Of a DNA stretch of 64,000 nucleotides, positions 30,309 to 42,266 are shown piece after piece; positions within the stretch are counted from its first letter, which is position 1; each line of letters begins with the position of its first letter. The position numbers and the translations under genes were made by a program. The DNA comes from Straminergon stramineum (taxonomy: Eukaryota > Streptophyta > Bryopsida > Hypnales > Calliergonaceae). Location of the stretch: the NCBI GenBank assembly GCA_963920665.1, contig OY987268.1, forward strand, positions 746,501 to 810,500. Reading direction: 5' to 3'. The notes beneath the pieces are model-generated. The model was not told the DNA's origin. It did no database searches and saw nothing but the letters and a program-made list of their open reading frames with translations.

Positions 30309-31785
30309 CTGCCATCACCGCCACCTCGAACAGTGAAATCCAATGCCCCTACTTATTCTCATTAGGTCAGAGGTTTGTTCGCAGTTTGCTTCATTAATGC
30401 AGGCCTTTGCGTAGGTAAGCAACTAGGGCACGGTGCGAGGGAATGAGCACTCGCACGCAAGGGTGGTAGCCCAGTTGTGGTTGCTTGTTCCTCTGATGCA
30501 CTGGATCGAAGTTGATCATCTTGCGTTCCGAGCTTTGATACATTATACAACATGCTCCACTATACACAAGAGATGGGGTTCACTCAAGTAAGCCTATTCA
30601 TATTACAAACGCAAAGCTTGTAGAGTTCTTAATGAGCACTTGTAAGTCCTAAAAATCCAAAAACATAAAAGTGATTCAGGGCAATCTCACTGTTAAATTG
30701 CTAATATACCTGGACTCTCCCCTAGAGAATTCTCTAATCCTCTATCATCCACCGTTTTAGAAACATCGTTGGAAGAAGCTCTAGAGAAGACCATCCTCGG
30801 CAGGGGCAAGATGGTTCATGGGAATAAGCACTCCTGATGAGGACGATAGCGTAATTTGTAGGTTCTTGTTTCCACGATGCATGTGCCCAATTTGCTTACC
30901 TCACTTAAAATTTCCAAGCAGCTTATAGAAAAATAAATCTATCGTTACAGTGTGGTTCATGAAGCTTTCCCCAATACAAATTCATTTCGTAAAGTTCTTT
31001 ACGGTTTACTAACATCACAGCTGATGGAAGAGAAAATAGTCTGAACGACTCAATTCTCATCACTCTCAGCAACCCCAATTGGGCAAGAATCGAGCTCACA
31101 AAACCACCCTTGACACCCAAAATATGCGCACCGCCAGGCTGTAATCCACCATCCAAACAAACTCTAGAGTAAATAGCAAACATTCTTTTCTCTTGCTTGA
31201 ATCAGTTGGACCAGAGAAATACACCAACCTAGTTTCTTCCACTGCCGAACTCCACCAGTCGTGAAGTCCACCAGCACCAACTTGCAATTCCACAGCCACA
31301 GCTTGCAATTCGACAGAAACAGCTTGGAATTCCACGGCAACCGCCCTACCTCCACTCGCAGCTCATCAAAACTTCGAGCAGCAAATCTGTACAGACGCAA
31401 TGGGGAGAATTTTGCTTGAGCTTCGAAGACGGAGACGTGTGCAAAGCCCGGTAAAGCACCGACCTAACTGGTCCGTGGATCCGTGATTTCATCGGGTGGT
31501 GGATAGTTCTCTCCCTTTGCTGGTGTCACAATTCTGCCCTCTCAATTTCTCAAACCTGGTTTGCAGCAGACGCAACACATTTATCCAGACCCACAAATTA
31601 GAGGGTCGCAGCTCGCTTTCCGAAGAAGGCCATCGCCGAATTGATTTTCGCTATGCCGGACGAGATTGCACAGACCTCTCACTTTCGTTTCGGCGCAAAA
31701 TTTGAGTCCCTGCGAAATTAGTATCATTTGTATAAAAAAAAAATGTGAAATAAGAAAGTATACTAATATTTCAATTGACACTAAT
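30309..31785. other. Upstream region of chlorophyllase, no gene recognised
   Basis: The composition is mixed to balanced and could hold the promoter and a non-coding first exon. Open frames on both strands (to 86 codons) overlap and show no family signature. A 21-bp triple repeat lies at 31278. Confidence 0.45.
31278..31340. repeat. 21-bp unit repeated three times
   Basis: The units start at 31278, 31299 and 31320, each of the form ca(a/g)cttg(c/g)aattc(c/g)ac. The minus strand would read as repeated ELQAV, but no gene context supports translation. Confidence 0.85.
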
Positions 31786-31789
31786 TTAA

Positions 31790-34492
31790 CCCCAAAATGC
31801 CCGAGGCACCAAATTCTGGTGTCAACAAAACTTTGAAGTTAAATAAAACTTTATCAAGCTCCTATTTCTGTAGTAGTTTGTATTTTTTTTAAATTCTTTT
31901 TGAAGTCTAGTTTTATCATCTGAAGTCCAATTTTGCAAATGAATGATTATGATTTTTCTATTCAAGATTTTGTGCTAGGGTGTCCATTGCAAATCTTGAT
32001 TTTCTAGTATTGAGGGCTCTTGGAAATGAGCCTCAAGCATACACTAGAACTTGGAGAAAAAATCACATTGGAAATTCATTTAAAAAATTATAGAACAGAT
32101 TTTGAAGGGGTCATGCATGTTTTGCCCTTTGACCTCATATTTTTTTGGTGACCAACTTTTTAGTTTTGATAGGTGAAAAGAGGATTGAAAGACTTCAAAT
32201 CACTTTCGCAGTTTTAACACCCTCATGATTAAACATTATAATCTTTTAATCCATAAGTGATATTGTTGTATTTTCTTTTTTCATGTGATCTCTAACATAT
32301 CTAGTTTAAATTTGTATGGTTACAATTCAAAAAAATTGATAAATCTGATCAAAATGTTGACTTTGTGTTCAATTTAGAGCAAATTCTAATAAGCTCAAAA
32401 GAGGCCTTGGACATTTAGGGTAGGGTTGAAGTAGTGTGACTTTAGTATATTTGTATCATATGCACTATTAGGATAGATAGAGGTAGTGTTTTGAAAAAAG
32501 AATAATTAAGTGTACTTGTTTTTAGTAAGGGCAAACTAGGAAGCCTGAGATTGGTTGAAAGGCAAATTAATGTTTTGCATGGGACCATGGGTGGGATGAA
32601 TAAGGATTAAATTATGAAAAAGCATCCCCAAGATTTGTTAAATTGAAATTCCATAGAATTGTTGTCCATGCTTAAATTAAGGATGGACTTTCACATAGAG
32701 TTAGAATAAAATAAAAAATTATTTTCTAGAATCATTTGCTTTAATTTTGCCAATCCCCATCATATTTATACTTCTACATGAGTAGAAGAAAACTACATTT
32801 TAGACATAGCTTTTTCTTCTTGTCAATTTAAAAGCAATAAAAAAAATTCAAGTCCAATATAAAAATTAGTTTTTTAGAAGTTGAAAAGTTGCCTCCCCCT
32901 ACTTTACATGGGTTTCTTTCTATAAATTTGCCAATCAAGAGTTCCAATTTCCTTCTTGCTAACATTGCACACTTCTATAGAGAATTCTAGAAATCCTTTG
33001 ACCTTCCTATAAAGTTTAGTTGATTTTGGCACATGGAAATCTACCCTAATCTAATGAATTTCAAATTTGGGTTAAATCACATTTCTCAAACCATGTCCAA
33101 GTTTAGGCTTTAGAGTATAGAATTCTAATGAATCTAATCCCTATTTATTATACTAATAATAACAAAGATAGAGATTTATAACCCATGATGACCATGAAGC
33201 CAAAAATTAACCATTGGATGAGATTTCAAGAAATGAAGAATGTACCTTTTTGTCCAAAAACAAAATCATTTTTGATAAAGTACCTTAAGTTGGTGATACA
33301 TCTAAACTGCTAAAGAACACATTATGTATCCTTTGGATGATTTCAAAGAGGCATTAAGGATGGAAAGAAACAATTTTCATCTAATTTTTTTATGAGAGTT
33401 GCTTGAATCCAATTGGAATGAACGATGTTGAATATACTCTCTCCCTATAACATTTTTTGACTTTCTTGCAACAAAAACGGCAAATCCATGAATGACCATG
33501 TAATGTATTTTGGCAATTTATATTCCTATCTATAAATTTTTGAAGACTTAAAAAGAACATGCAGTTGCGTCTTTGAAAATAAAATATAAAAATGTCATTT
33601 ATACATTGTTGTAGAATGAATGTGAGTATAGAAAGGAACTCCAAAGTTTGTCATAGACCAATCCTTTAGGGTTGAGGAATTGCACTTAACTAGAAGATGA
33701 GTGTAGCTTAGTAACTTATTTCTTTTTATAGGCTAACATGAATACATGGTTAACCCTAGACTACCACCAACACCATTCTATGGCGTCTGGATGACAGTCT
33801 AGGGTCTTCAGAAGAGATTAGAAACAATTTTTTCATCCTTTTTGTTTTTGGTTGACTTTTCATCTTGAGTTACCAAGAGTATCCAATTGAATTTTTAGTT
33901 TAACTAGTATTTGCTTTCATGTAGTTGAGAAGTAAGTAAAATAAACGGATGGTCAAATTTGTTATTTTAGTGTATTTTGAGAAGTTGTTGCTCCTTGCTC
34001 TGAATCTAAAATTTCTCCAAAACAATGACATTTTTTGAGTTTGAGACCAACCAATAAAACAAAGTTCATCTAATCTAGTTTATATTCCAATTGGAATTTT
34101 GAAAAAATTCGTAATATTGAATATTTTATTGTAATTTGAACTTTGGATATATTTTCATTGTCCACTATATTCTAATTATAGAATGACATGGAAATTGAGT
34201 TTTCACCATGATGTTTGTCACTGTAATGTACACACATGGTGAAATTTTTAGATTTTTTGAAATAATTTTCTATTTAATGTGATTTTTTCTTTACTTTTTT
34301 TTCGAAAATTCTCATAAAAATCAATTTTCCTCAAAAAAATATAATTTTTTTGTGAAGTAGAGAAGACATGTAATATCATCTCTGAAAAATAAACATAAAA
34401 TTTTTCATACAAATCTATTACCAAAATGGCAACAAATTGAGTAATGAACAACAAGGCTCTGAATCAATGGTTATAGGTCCGTCCTTTAGGGG
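31790..34492. mobile_element. Probable TTAA-flanked piggyBac-like element, 2.7 kb
   Basis: The left end CCCCAAAATGCCC follows TTAA (31786-31789). The right end GGTCCGTCCTTTAGGGG precedes TTAA (34493-34496). The first 500 bases are shared with the reversed copy at 4275-4812. A degenerate internal right-end motif (tcctttaggg followed by ttga) occurs at 33662, and a short TTAA-preceded hairpin (CCCTAGACT...AGTCTAGGG) at 33749-33806, so nested insertions are likely. No coding remnant is recognised. Confidence 0.5.
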
Positions 34493-34496
34493 TTAA

Positions 34497-35852
34497 GGTA
34501 AAAACACTCAAAAACGTCTTATTCCCATTCATGTATAGTAGAGTTCCCTTGAAGCTTCTATTAAAGTGTCCATCTACAGTTACAATATATTGTCTCCTTA
34601 CTTACTACTTAGTTGTTGACTTCTAATTCTATCAGATTTTAATTTCGGGTCTACCTATGTCTAGAAAAAGGGCTGTGAAAAATTGCTTACATTGACGGTT
34701 TTGGGTGCTTCCACCGTATTGAAGCCTGCTCACGAAGGAACCAAAACTTCATCCAATTAGGCCACGTGGTGGAGTGTCATGAACGCCATGAAGACTGATG
34801 TGGCTTCCCAATCCTTGAAAATTCGCGACAGGTGGCAGCTGGTAAAGAGCCTTCGAATCTTATCTGTACCCATATCCTGGAAAGACTGGAATACGCTACA
34901 GTAGGATGGTTAAAAATTGGGTCTTATGAGTTGACCTTCACAAATTCGCAAGTGCCCTGTCTGCCGCAAAGCCATGCTTTCTGGTATGGTAATCACGGCT
35001 TTTTCTTTTTAATGCAACCACAATTTGGTGTGATCCAATCTTTTTGCACAAGTCCTTGCTGATTTTTTTGTACTTTACCAGTTTGACAAAAAAAAATTGC
35101 ACGTTTTCCAAAAAATACTATATATTAATTTTTTACTTAAATATTTTTGTCACGGTTTATTGCTCAATTGTTTTTCAGCTATGTTTGCCGTGGGAAAGTT
35201 ACTCTCAAGATGGCGATTTCTCTCAATGACAAGCTTGGAGCCAGAACTTGCCCTGGATGCATTTTTCACAGCCACAATTTCAGTAGGCATCTCCTGCAAT
35301 GTATCAAGCATCTTCTAGGCTTCTGACCAACTTGGTACTAAGTAGCAGTCGATTTTTTTTGACACATTTAGAGGAATTTGGAGAGATAGTTTATTCATGC
35401 GGTATCCTAAAAATGCATTCTAAGAGAATCTAGAATCCTGCTCTACTTTTGAATACAGCACGATCCAACAAAAACTTCTGCAGTTCAATGATAATATGAA
35501 CCACGCTCAAACCCTTATTTGGATGCTTGTTTTAGGTGCTGTCCCTTGCCAGTACAGAACTTATACCTGCTCCCAAAATGAAATCTGATCATGGCAAGCA
35601 AGCAGACAATTCATTTGTCGGTAAAAGCAACTTGCAGTCTGCCGACTTCACTAAGTAAATCCAGTTGTCATCATCTGCAAATTGAGGCCCACACGTCACA
35701 AATTGTAAACACCAAGCAGATTCAATTGCAAATACTGTCTGGGCAAGATGTCCAATACAACAAATCACAAACCTCTAATTGAGCACCGATCCATCCTGGG
35801 TAACAAAAAGTGAAAAAGATTACTTGGAGGTACTCCACCTCATCGGTTTGCC
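34497..35852. other. 3' side of NDUFA2, no certain gene
   Basis: 34700-35000 and 35160-35800 are less AT-rich than the transposon DNA to the left. They could be 3' UTR of the minus-strand NDUFA2 gene or eroded exons. I recognise no family signature. Confidence 0.4.
35150..35311 (-). other. Unassigned 53-codon open frame
   Basis: The frame starts MLDTLQEMPTEIVAV and has a balanced, protein-like composition unusual for this AT-rich neighbourhood. It lies about 540 bp downstream of the NDUFA2 stop codon on the same strand. No homology is recognised. It could be an exon fragment or chance. Confidence 0.2.
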
Positions 35853-37029
35853 CTAATTGCCTTGCTTGACTATCTTCTCCAGCATCGCATCAATTTGATG
35901 TTCAGTCAAGCCATCCAGCTCTACACTTCTCTCCACGCCATTATCTGTGATCATAATCCCAATGCAGAAAACTTGAAGATGATATGACAGAAGAGGACGA
36001 TTGTGTAATCCATAACGCTAGCCCCTCTTAAAGGAACTTACAACCCACTAAAGAATTCTAAATTACAAAATATGCACATGCACAAACTTATCCTCAAGAT
36101 CAAAATGCAGTGATGAATTTTTTGAGGTCTAAAACTTCGAATTCATCATAGAATCAGTAACTAAAAAGTCGGCGACGGGATGAACACAACATGATCATCA
36201 AGAACCTACAACTCAATTTTTCAAATTAGACAACAAAGCTAAAATTGAAGGACCGACTTTTTTTTATAAGTTAAAAATGCCATTCACATTGGCAACTGTC
36301 GAGTAATGGCAACAGATAGAGATCAAGTTCACAATTATAAAAAAATTATATGCAAAGCAATAACCCAAGGCTCTACTATGCGGCTTATTTTTAATTACCA
36401 AGTCCTTAATTCCCATTACCTAGGACCACACTAGTCGGCACCCATACCAACCAGAGGTGAGAAAACTCACATATTCGAAACCCTAATCCCAAACAGAAAC
36501 CCTAATCTTGAATCCCAAATGTGAAACAGGCTCAATTTACACCAGATATTGAAAACAGGATTGGCATTGTTCTCACCATAGCGGGCCCAAATCCGGGGCC
36601 GCAGCCCACTGCACTCGCGGATCAGGATCGGCAGCGATGGATTCAGCGCTTTCAAGTCCGCATAATTCCTCTGAACATAATTCCTGCCACATAAACGACA
36701 ACAATAACAATCGTCACATCCTCAATTCACACAATCTCCCAAAACTTAAACAAAAAGAAAAATTGGGAAAAATCCGTAGCAGTCTAGAAACCTCTCTCAG
36801 CACAAAGATATTGCTCCCAGTACAAAAACCCTACGTCTGAATTGCACATGGCTCTCCACTACCCAAGCCACAGGCGATGCAGAGTGCGGATCTCTAAATG
36901 TGTTGGCAAATCGAATGCGCGCCAGGACTGGAAGTCTTCGTACCTGGTGACAGTGGAAGCAGGCGAGTACTGGCAGCAATGGATCCGAAGCTCCTGCACC
37001 ACCTGCGAAAGCTTCCCTCGCCACGACAT
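35853..37029 (-). CDS. NDUFA2: NADH dehydrogenase (complex I) 1 alpha subcomplex subunit 2 (B8), 3 exons, 89 aa
   Basis: This is a small nuclear-encoded accessory subunit of mitochondrial complex I with a thioredoxin-like fold. Exons on the minus strand: 37029-36944, 36668-36577 and 35944-35853, with phases 2 and 1 closing correctly. The start MSWRGKLSQVVQELR, then RNYADLKALNPSLPILIREC and SGLRPRIWARY, then DNGVERSVELDGLTEHQID, follow the family in order. Length (89 aa) is slightly below the usual 95-99, mainly at the ends. The exon 2 acceptor is the second of two adjacent AGs (ttcagag), the only one that keeps the frame. Intron 2 contains two AAACCCTAA telo-box motifs (36478 and 36497). Confidence 0.93.
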
Positions 37030-38001
37030 GATGGCAGCCTCTTCACTCTCACCTCCGTCAGCAGAAGGCGAAAGAAGTAAACCTAAACCCAACAACACTT
37101 CCAACACTTCTCCAGACGATTCAGACTTGGGGCTTGCGCACACACAATCCGAATTCTCTCTTCTGATACTCTGAGAGCTTCAGCTTCAGTTTGCACGACA
37201 AGCCAAAGTCGGGGGGCCCGGAGTAGGAACTGCCTAAGAGCATCACCACCGTCACACGGAAATCTGACTCGCCAAATGTCTCATGACGGGCTCAACATAC
37301 CAGCCAGGTTTTTTTCACCACGGGGTCAGACATTTCAAAATAAATTTCTACTTTTCGCCAAAAAAAAGTAATCTTTTTTGTCAGAAATTTTCCATTTCTG
37401 TTAAAAATGTGGATGAAGTTGCCAAATTTGGATGAAAAAGTGTATGAATGTGATTGAAAAGTATTTTTTGCTCCAAAAGATGGAAATACAATACTTCACC
37501 AAATTTTAAGTGATCCCCATCTTGTCACTTTCTCAAAAAGTAAAAAAAAGGCTACCACATACATGCCAAGGCCCACTAGGTGAAGTGGAATATATAAGAC
37601 ATGCGGGCTTCTATTCATGAATTCAAGGCTACTAATTATGCCACCATTATTGCTTGTCCAATGAGTTGTTGAAATAGTGAGATTCCAACATTGAATCCCA
37701 AATTGAAGGGGAAGGAAATGGTGAACAATATGGGAGGATTCCATGCCAAGCTCATACTTTGGCAAGCCTAGGCTATTCTATTTGGTTGGCGAACAAACAA
37801 TGTGGTAGAAAACTGAAAAAGTAGTCTGGCCTTGGCAACTTGCCTTTCATCCATCTTTTCTATGCTATTGTGGATGTTCTTATGCTCCAAACTTCAAAAT
37901 GATTAGAAAGCTTTTTCTTAGGTAAACAGGTTAATAATATCTCAATGAGGCAATTTCCAACAACATCTAGTACAAACACATTGAAGGAACTCCATTTCAA
38001 A
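37030..38001. other. Upstream flank of NDUFA2 grading into repeats
   Basis: 37030-37300 is gene-like and probably promoter. 37305-37555 is copy 2 of the repeat seen at 3380. The remainder is AT-rich with no recognised gene. Confidence 0.45.
37305..37555 (+). repeat. Dispersed repeat, copy 2 (partner at 3380-3655)
   Basis: See the partner entry. This copy has cacggggtca, aaaatgtggatgaag, ttgaaaagt and tcaaaaagt in the same order. Confidence 0.7.
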
Positions 38002-38763
38002 TAATAGGGGTTGCTACACCTTTTTTTTTTCCCAATTCTCAATCTTCAAAGAATAGGGATGTGGCACTAGGAGAATTCCACCTTCTCCAAAAATAAAATT
38101 TTTATGAAGAATGAGAATTTATGGAGAGAAAAGAAGAATCAATTAAGAGCTAAAAACCATAAAGAAGGTGCGACACCCCTTTTGTTGGTGTGGAGAATGA
38201 GACCATAGAATTAGAGAATGGCACCAATCCTGAAGCTCTTGAATGTGTAGTACTTGAGATGCACATCTTGGGATGCTCAAGTGGCAATGGGTGTTAAAAA
38301 GATTTTCCATTCTCAAAAAGGGTGTCACACATTTATGGAGAAAGGCTCCTATTGTCTCTTCTTTTCACTCCTTATCTTTTCATTCTTCATAGGAGTGCAT
38401 TCTTAGAGAAGGTGTCACAATCCCTATTGTTCTAGTAGTTACTCATTCTTCACATACATAACATCATAGGGATTGTCATACCTTCTATGAGAATGAAACT
38501 TCCATGAAGAATGAGAAGGTATGGAGTGAAAAGAAGAGACAATAGTATCCCTTGTCCACGAAGAAGGTGTGACACCCCTTTTGAGAATGAAGAATGGAGA
38601 TTATGGAAAAACTTCTTCTCACCTATTCTTCACCTTGAGAGGAGAAGGAAAAACTTCTCAATTTTCATAGAATGGGCCATCCACAATTCATAGAAAGAGT
38701 GCCAAGTCCTCATTCTTTAAAGATTGGGAATAGGGAGAAAAAAGTGTAACAATCCCTATTGTA
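38002..38763. mobile_element. Foldback element with long terminal and internal inverted repeats
   Basis: The outer arms of about 62 bp (38002-38066 and 38700-38763) are inverted: AATAGGGGTTGCTACACC...CCCAATTCTCAATCTT against the complement of the right side. A second inverted pair of about 115 bp (about 38322-38436 and 38464-38576) contains ctattgtctcttcttttcac on the left and its complement on the right. Phrases such as ggtgtgacacccctttt recur. The end sequences TAATAGGGG / CCCTATTGTA may indicate a TA target. Non-coding. Confidence 0.75.
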
Positions 38764-40212
38764 TAACCAAACAATAGTCCTCCCTATATTAGGAAGGTAT
38801 TATGCTTTGCTAGATGTCTGGAGGGACTTATCAATTAATTCAAATTAATTCAAGGATTTGGATTGATTGAGGAGCCATATGAGACAATTTCATTCTATAT
38901 ATACATTGTAGAGGTTCCCTATTTAAGCATGCAAAATGGAACCATGCCTCATTGTTAAGCAATATTATGTATTACTTATTTGAAATCATCTAAGTATAAC
39001 TTTGTAACAGTGTAGTTTTTTCAAGTTGAAAGGAAGTTGAACTTTGGACTACCTTATAACTATGGTGGAAATCATGTTTTTCTACTTTTGTATTTATAAA
39101 ATGACATTGAATTTTAGTTTACACCAATTTTCATAATTTTGCATTTAGTCCCCAAATAATTCTTTAGTGAATTGGATGATTTGCCAACAACAAAATGTAA
39201 AAATGTAAACATTTTGATAATAGAAAAATGTTCAATGTTCAAAATTAAAGTATTGCAATTGGATGTGATTACCTTAAAATTTGTCCATCAATGATAACTA
39301 TCTATTAAAGTTTCAAAATAAACATTTGAACATGGTTCTCATTATTATATTTTATATTTTTTTCATTGGATTATAATATTTTAACAAATTTCAATTTCTT
39401 TTAAATTAAATTTTAAAATAGTATGTGAATAAACTATAAAATTTTATTATATTGATTATAGTTATAATCAAAATTACTCTAGACTCTTATAGATTCTCAT
39501 ATGCAAAAGTTTTGAAACATGATTTGCAACATGATGACAATTAGGTGCAATTACCTTATCCTCTAATGACTTGCGCAATCATCTTGACTACTAAAGAAAA
39601 GATGAAGAGCAAAATCTCATATATAATAGAACAATATCATACATCTAAAGTTCTTTTTCTTAGGATATTATCTTGTATACCAATATATGATAGAACTAAA
39701 TATATTCCAAGTTTGTCCCACCTATTACATTTGTAAAGATATGACTTTATCCTAGTACATTTGATTGTGTAGTCAAAGGCTTGCAATACATATTCAAATT
39801 AGGAAATTTGTTCAATTAATTATATTTCACAAATGAGATTCTTGATAAAATTCTTATCAAATATAGAGAGAGAGAGAAAGGAGAGAGAGGTTTGAAAAAG
39901 AGATGTTGAATTTTCTTTGTTTTGGTTTACCTTTTCTAAGAGTGAGGGAGCTATTGAAATGTTAAATATAATTAATTTTCATCAATTGTGTTGAGAGATG
40001 GAAATTTTAGTATATCCTTGAATAAAGATTACAAAATGAGGCTGATTTTCTTCTATTACACTTTCATTAGCATAATATTGTTATATTGCCTTTGATGTAT
40101 GCAATGGTCTATTTACATCTAAGCTACTTTAAATAAAATATAATCATGCCACAAAGAAAAATAAATATAGGGTGTCAAACCTCGTGATTCTTTCTCAACA
40201 ATATATATTATG
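38764..40212. other. AT-rich DNA, no gene recognised
   Basis: Nothing is recognisable except a short (AG)-rich run at 39865-39890. Confidence 0.5.
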
Positions 40213-40216
40213 TTAA

Positions 40217-42262
40217 CCCCTAAAATTCTTTGCAATCACATTGTGGTTTTTGAGGTTTTGGTCATTCAACTATGTTGTAGTCATAATTTTTGACTTATTC
40301 GAGTGTAAAATATTTATTTTTGGATACATAATTTTGATACTAATTCAAAAATGCAGCATGCACACATATGCAAGTTCAAATGCATTTTCTTAGTAATTTG
40401 GCCTCAAAAATTCAATTTCTGCAATTATTGAAGGCCTTGTAAGGAATTGTGACTTGTAGAATTTTTTTTTAAACTTGAGGATATTCTTTCCTGAGGGTTA
40501 TGATATGAAAAATCATCTTTTAGACCATAAAAATTGTATTTCAATTTTTTTTTCAATTATTTTTACCCTCACACTTTAAATTGTTCCAATGCAATACTCT
40601 ACCATTTGGATTGTTAAAAAAAGAGATGTTTTGATGATACAATTTTGATGTTTTATGAAAGGAATCATAGTAATACAAGCTTATAAGTTTTTCACAATGT
40701 GGATGGGTTCTGGCAAGAAATGCCTAATGTTTTTGGCTAAAAATAGCCTATTTTAGTGGATATTGTGACTTTTGAAAGATTTATTTTTAAATGAAAGAAA
40801 ATACGGATAATTTATAAATCACTAAAACAATTGTGTCCCTAAAACAATTTAGACCTAGAAAAATTATCTTTAAAAGTTATGCACAAAAAACACACAATGG
40901 AAAATACCAAGAAAATGCACACTATGATGTTTGATTTTTAGAAAATAGTAAGAAAATTAAAAAATTAAAAATTAAGAAAAATTCTAACTTGAAGGTGATC
41001 CTTCTCAACCATTTTCATCTTTGGAAAAATAGAATTGTGTTCTCTTCACTTGCGCAAAGGTAGTGCACTTTGAGCACATTCGGAAGGTGGAAAATTTACT
41101 ATTTTTAGAAAATATTTTGTAATATTTTGTAACTTTAGTAGAAGTCCTTGAATCCCATTTTGAGCTTCAAATTCATATTTTTGGATTAAATAGTACTATA
41201 ACCCTCCAAAATGACTAAGGTAGAGACCCAATTAGGAGTTGTTTAAAAATAATAAATAATTTCTTACAATTCCAAAAAATACTCAATGTCTAAAACTATT
41301 ACATGAACCTTCCTTTCAAATTTCATGCAAAATTGACCTATAGCACAAGAGTTATGAGCAAAAACCTCTTGTCTTTGGCAAAGGGGACCAAAAATAGGAC
41401 AAGTATTTTTGCAATCACCATGATTCATGTTCTAAATTTTTGTATGCTATTTTACAACATGAGAATTTATATCATACTAAAAGATGCAAATTATATTCAA
41501 CATCCTCTAATTCTCATTGAATTTTGCTGTTGATATACCCCTTGGTCATATAGTAGAAAAAAAAATTATTTTGAGCTAGTAGATCTCACAAATGATAAGG
41601 TTATTTGAATTTGAATTTTTTTGAAAGTATTCTACATGAATTTGCCATGAAAATCCTATATTTAGAATTGTAATTATTAAAAAAATTAATTGAAAAAACT
41701 TGACTCAAAGTGATCATTTTCTACAATATTAATACTCAAAATACAAAGAAATTTTAGGTGTTGAGTTGGTTAACAAAGTAGACATGAAGAAATTTTTTTG
41801 TTCCCAAAGTATTGCAATTTAATATTCACTATGGATATCACAATATGATTTTACCTTGAAATTTTTGTTTTTTTGAAACCAAAATTTCGTCATTAATTTA
41901 CTTAAGTAATACGAGGGCAAAAATCAAAATTTTGTGAACACCTAATTATTGTAGAAAGAAAGCTTGGTAAGGATTATAACATCAATGAGCATCTCAAATT
42001 TTAAAACATATTTAAAAAGACTTTGAATGCTTGTAGAATATGATGAATAGATGTATAATTAACCCATTGTGAAAGTTTTTGCATAAGTACTTCATATTGT
42101 GTATTGCATTTTACTATAGGCTACAAGAATACAAAGGGGCCCAAATTGTACGTAAACAATTCTGTAGTGCAAAGTGATTTCTTTTGAAGACATAGTGAAG
42201 TTTACTTGAATAGTTTATTCTACTAGCCACTAGAATGAACCACTTTTTACGACAACTTCAAG
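40217..42262. mobile_element. Partial piggyBac-like element (left end visible)
   Basis: The left end CCCCTAAAATTC follows TTAA (40213-40216). No clear matching right end precedes the next element, which starts after TTAA at 42263. The block 41145-41405 is related to 59150-59410, next to the piggyBac transposase relic. Both carry gcaaaggggacc or gcaaggggac, aaaaataggacaagt, and upstream ccaaaatg.c.aaggtaga. The segment is probably an internally deleted relative of a coding element. Confidence 0.45.
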
Positions 42263-42266
42263 TTAA

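Noticed and set aside
29205..30365. Plus-strand open frames of 113 and 173 codons over the chlorophyllase gene
   Set aside because: They are antisense to well-supported chlorophyllase exons with catalytic motifs.
36478..36505. AAACCCTAA repeats as interstitial telomere
   Set aside because: Only two separated units, inside a plant intron; they fit telo-box elements and not a telomeric array.
36842..37174. 110-codon plus-strand frame
   Set aside because: It overlaps exon 1 of NDUFA2 on the other strand and has no recognisable content.
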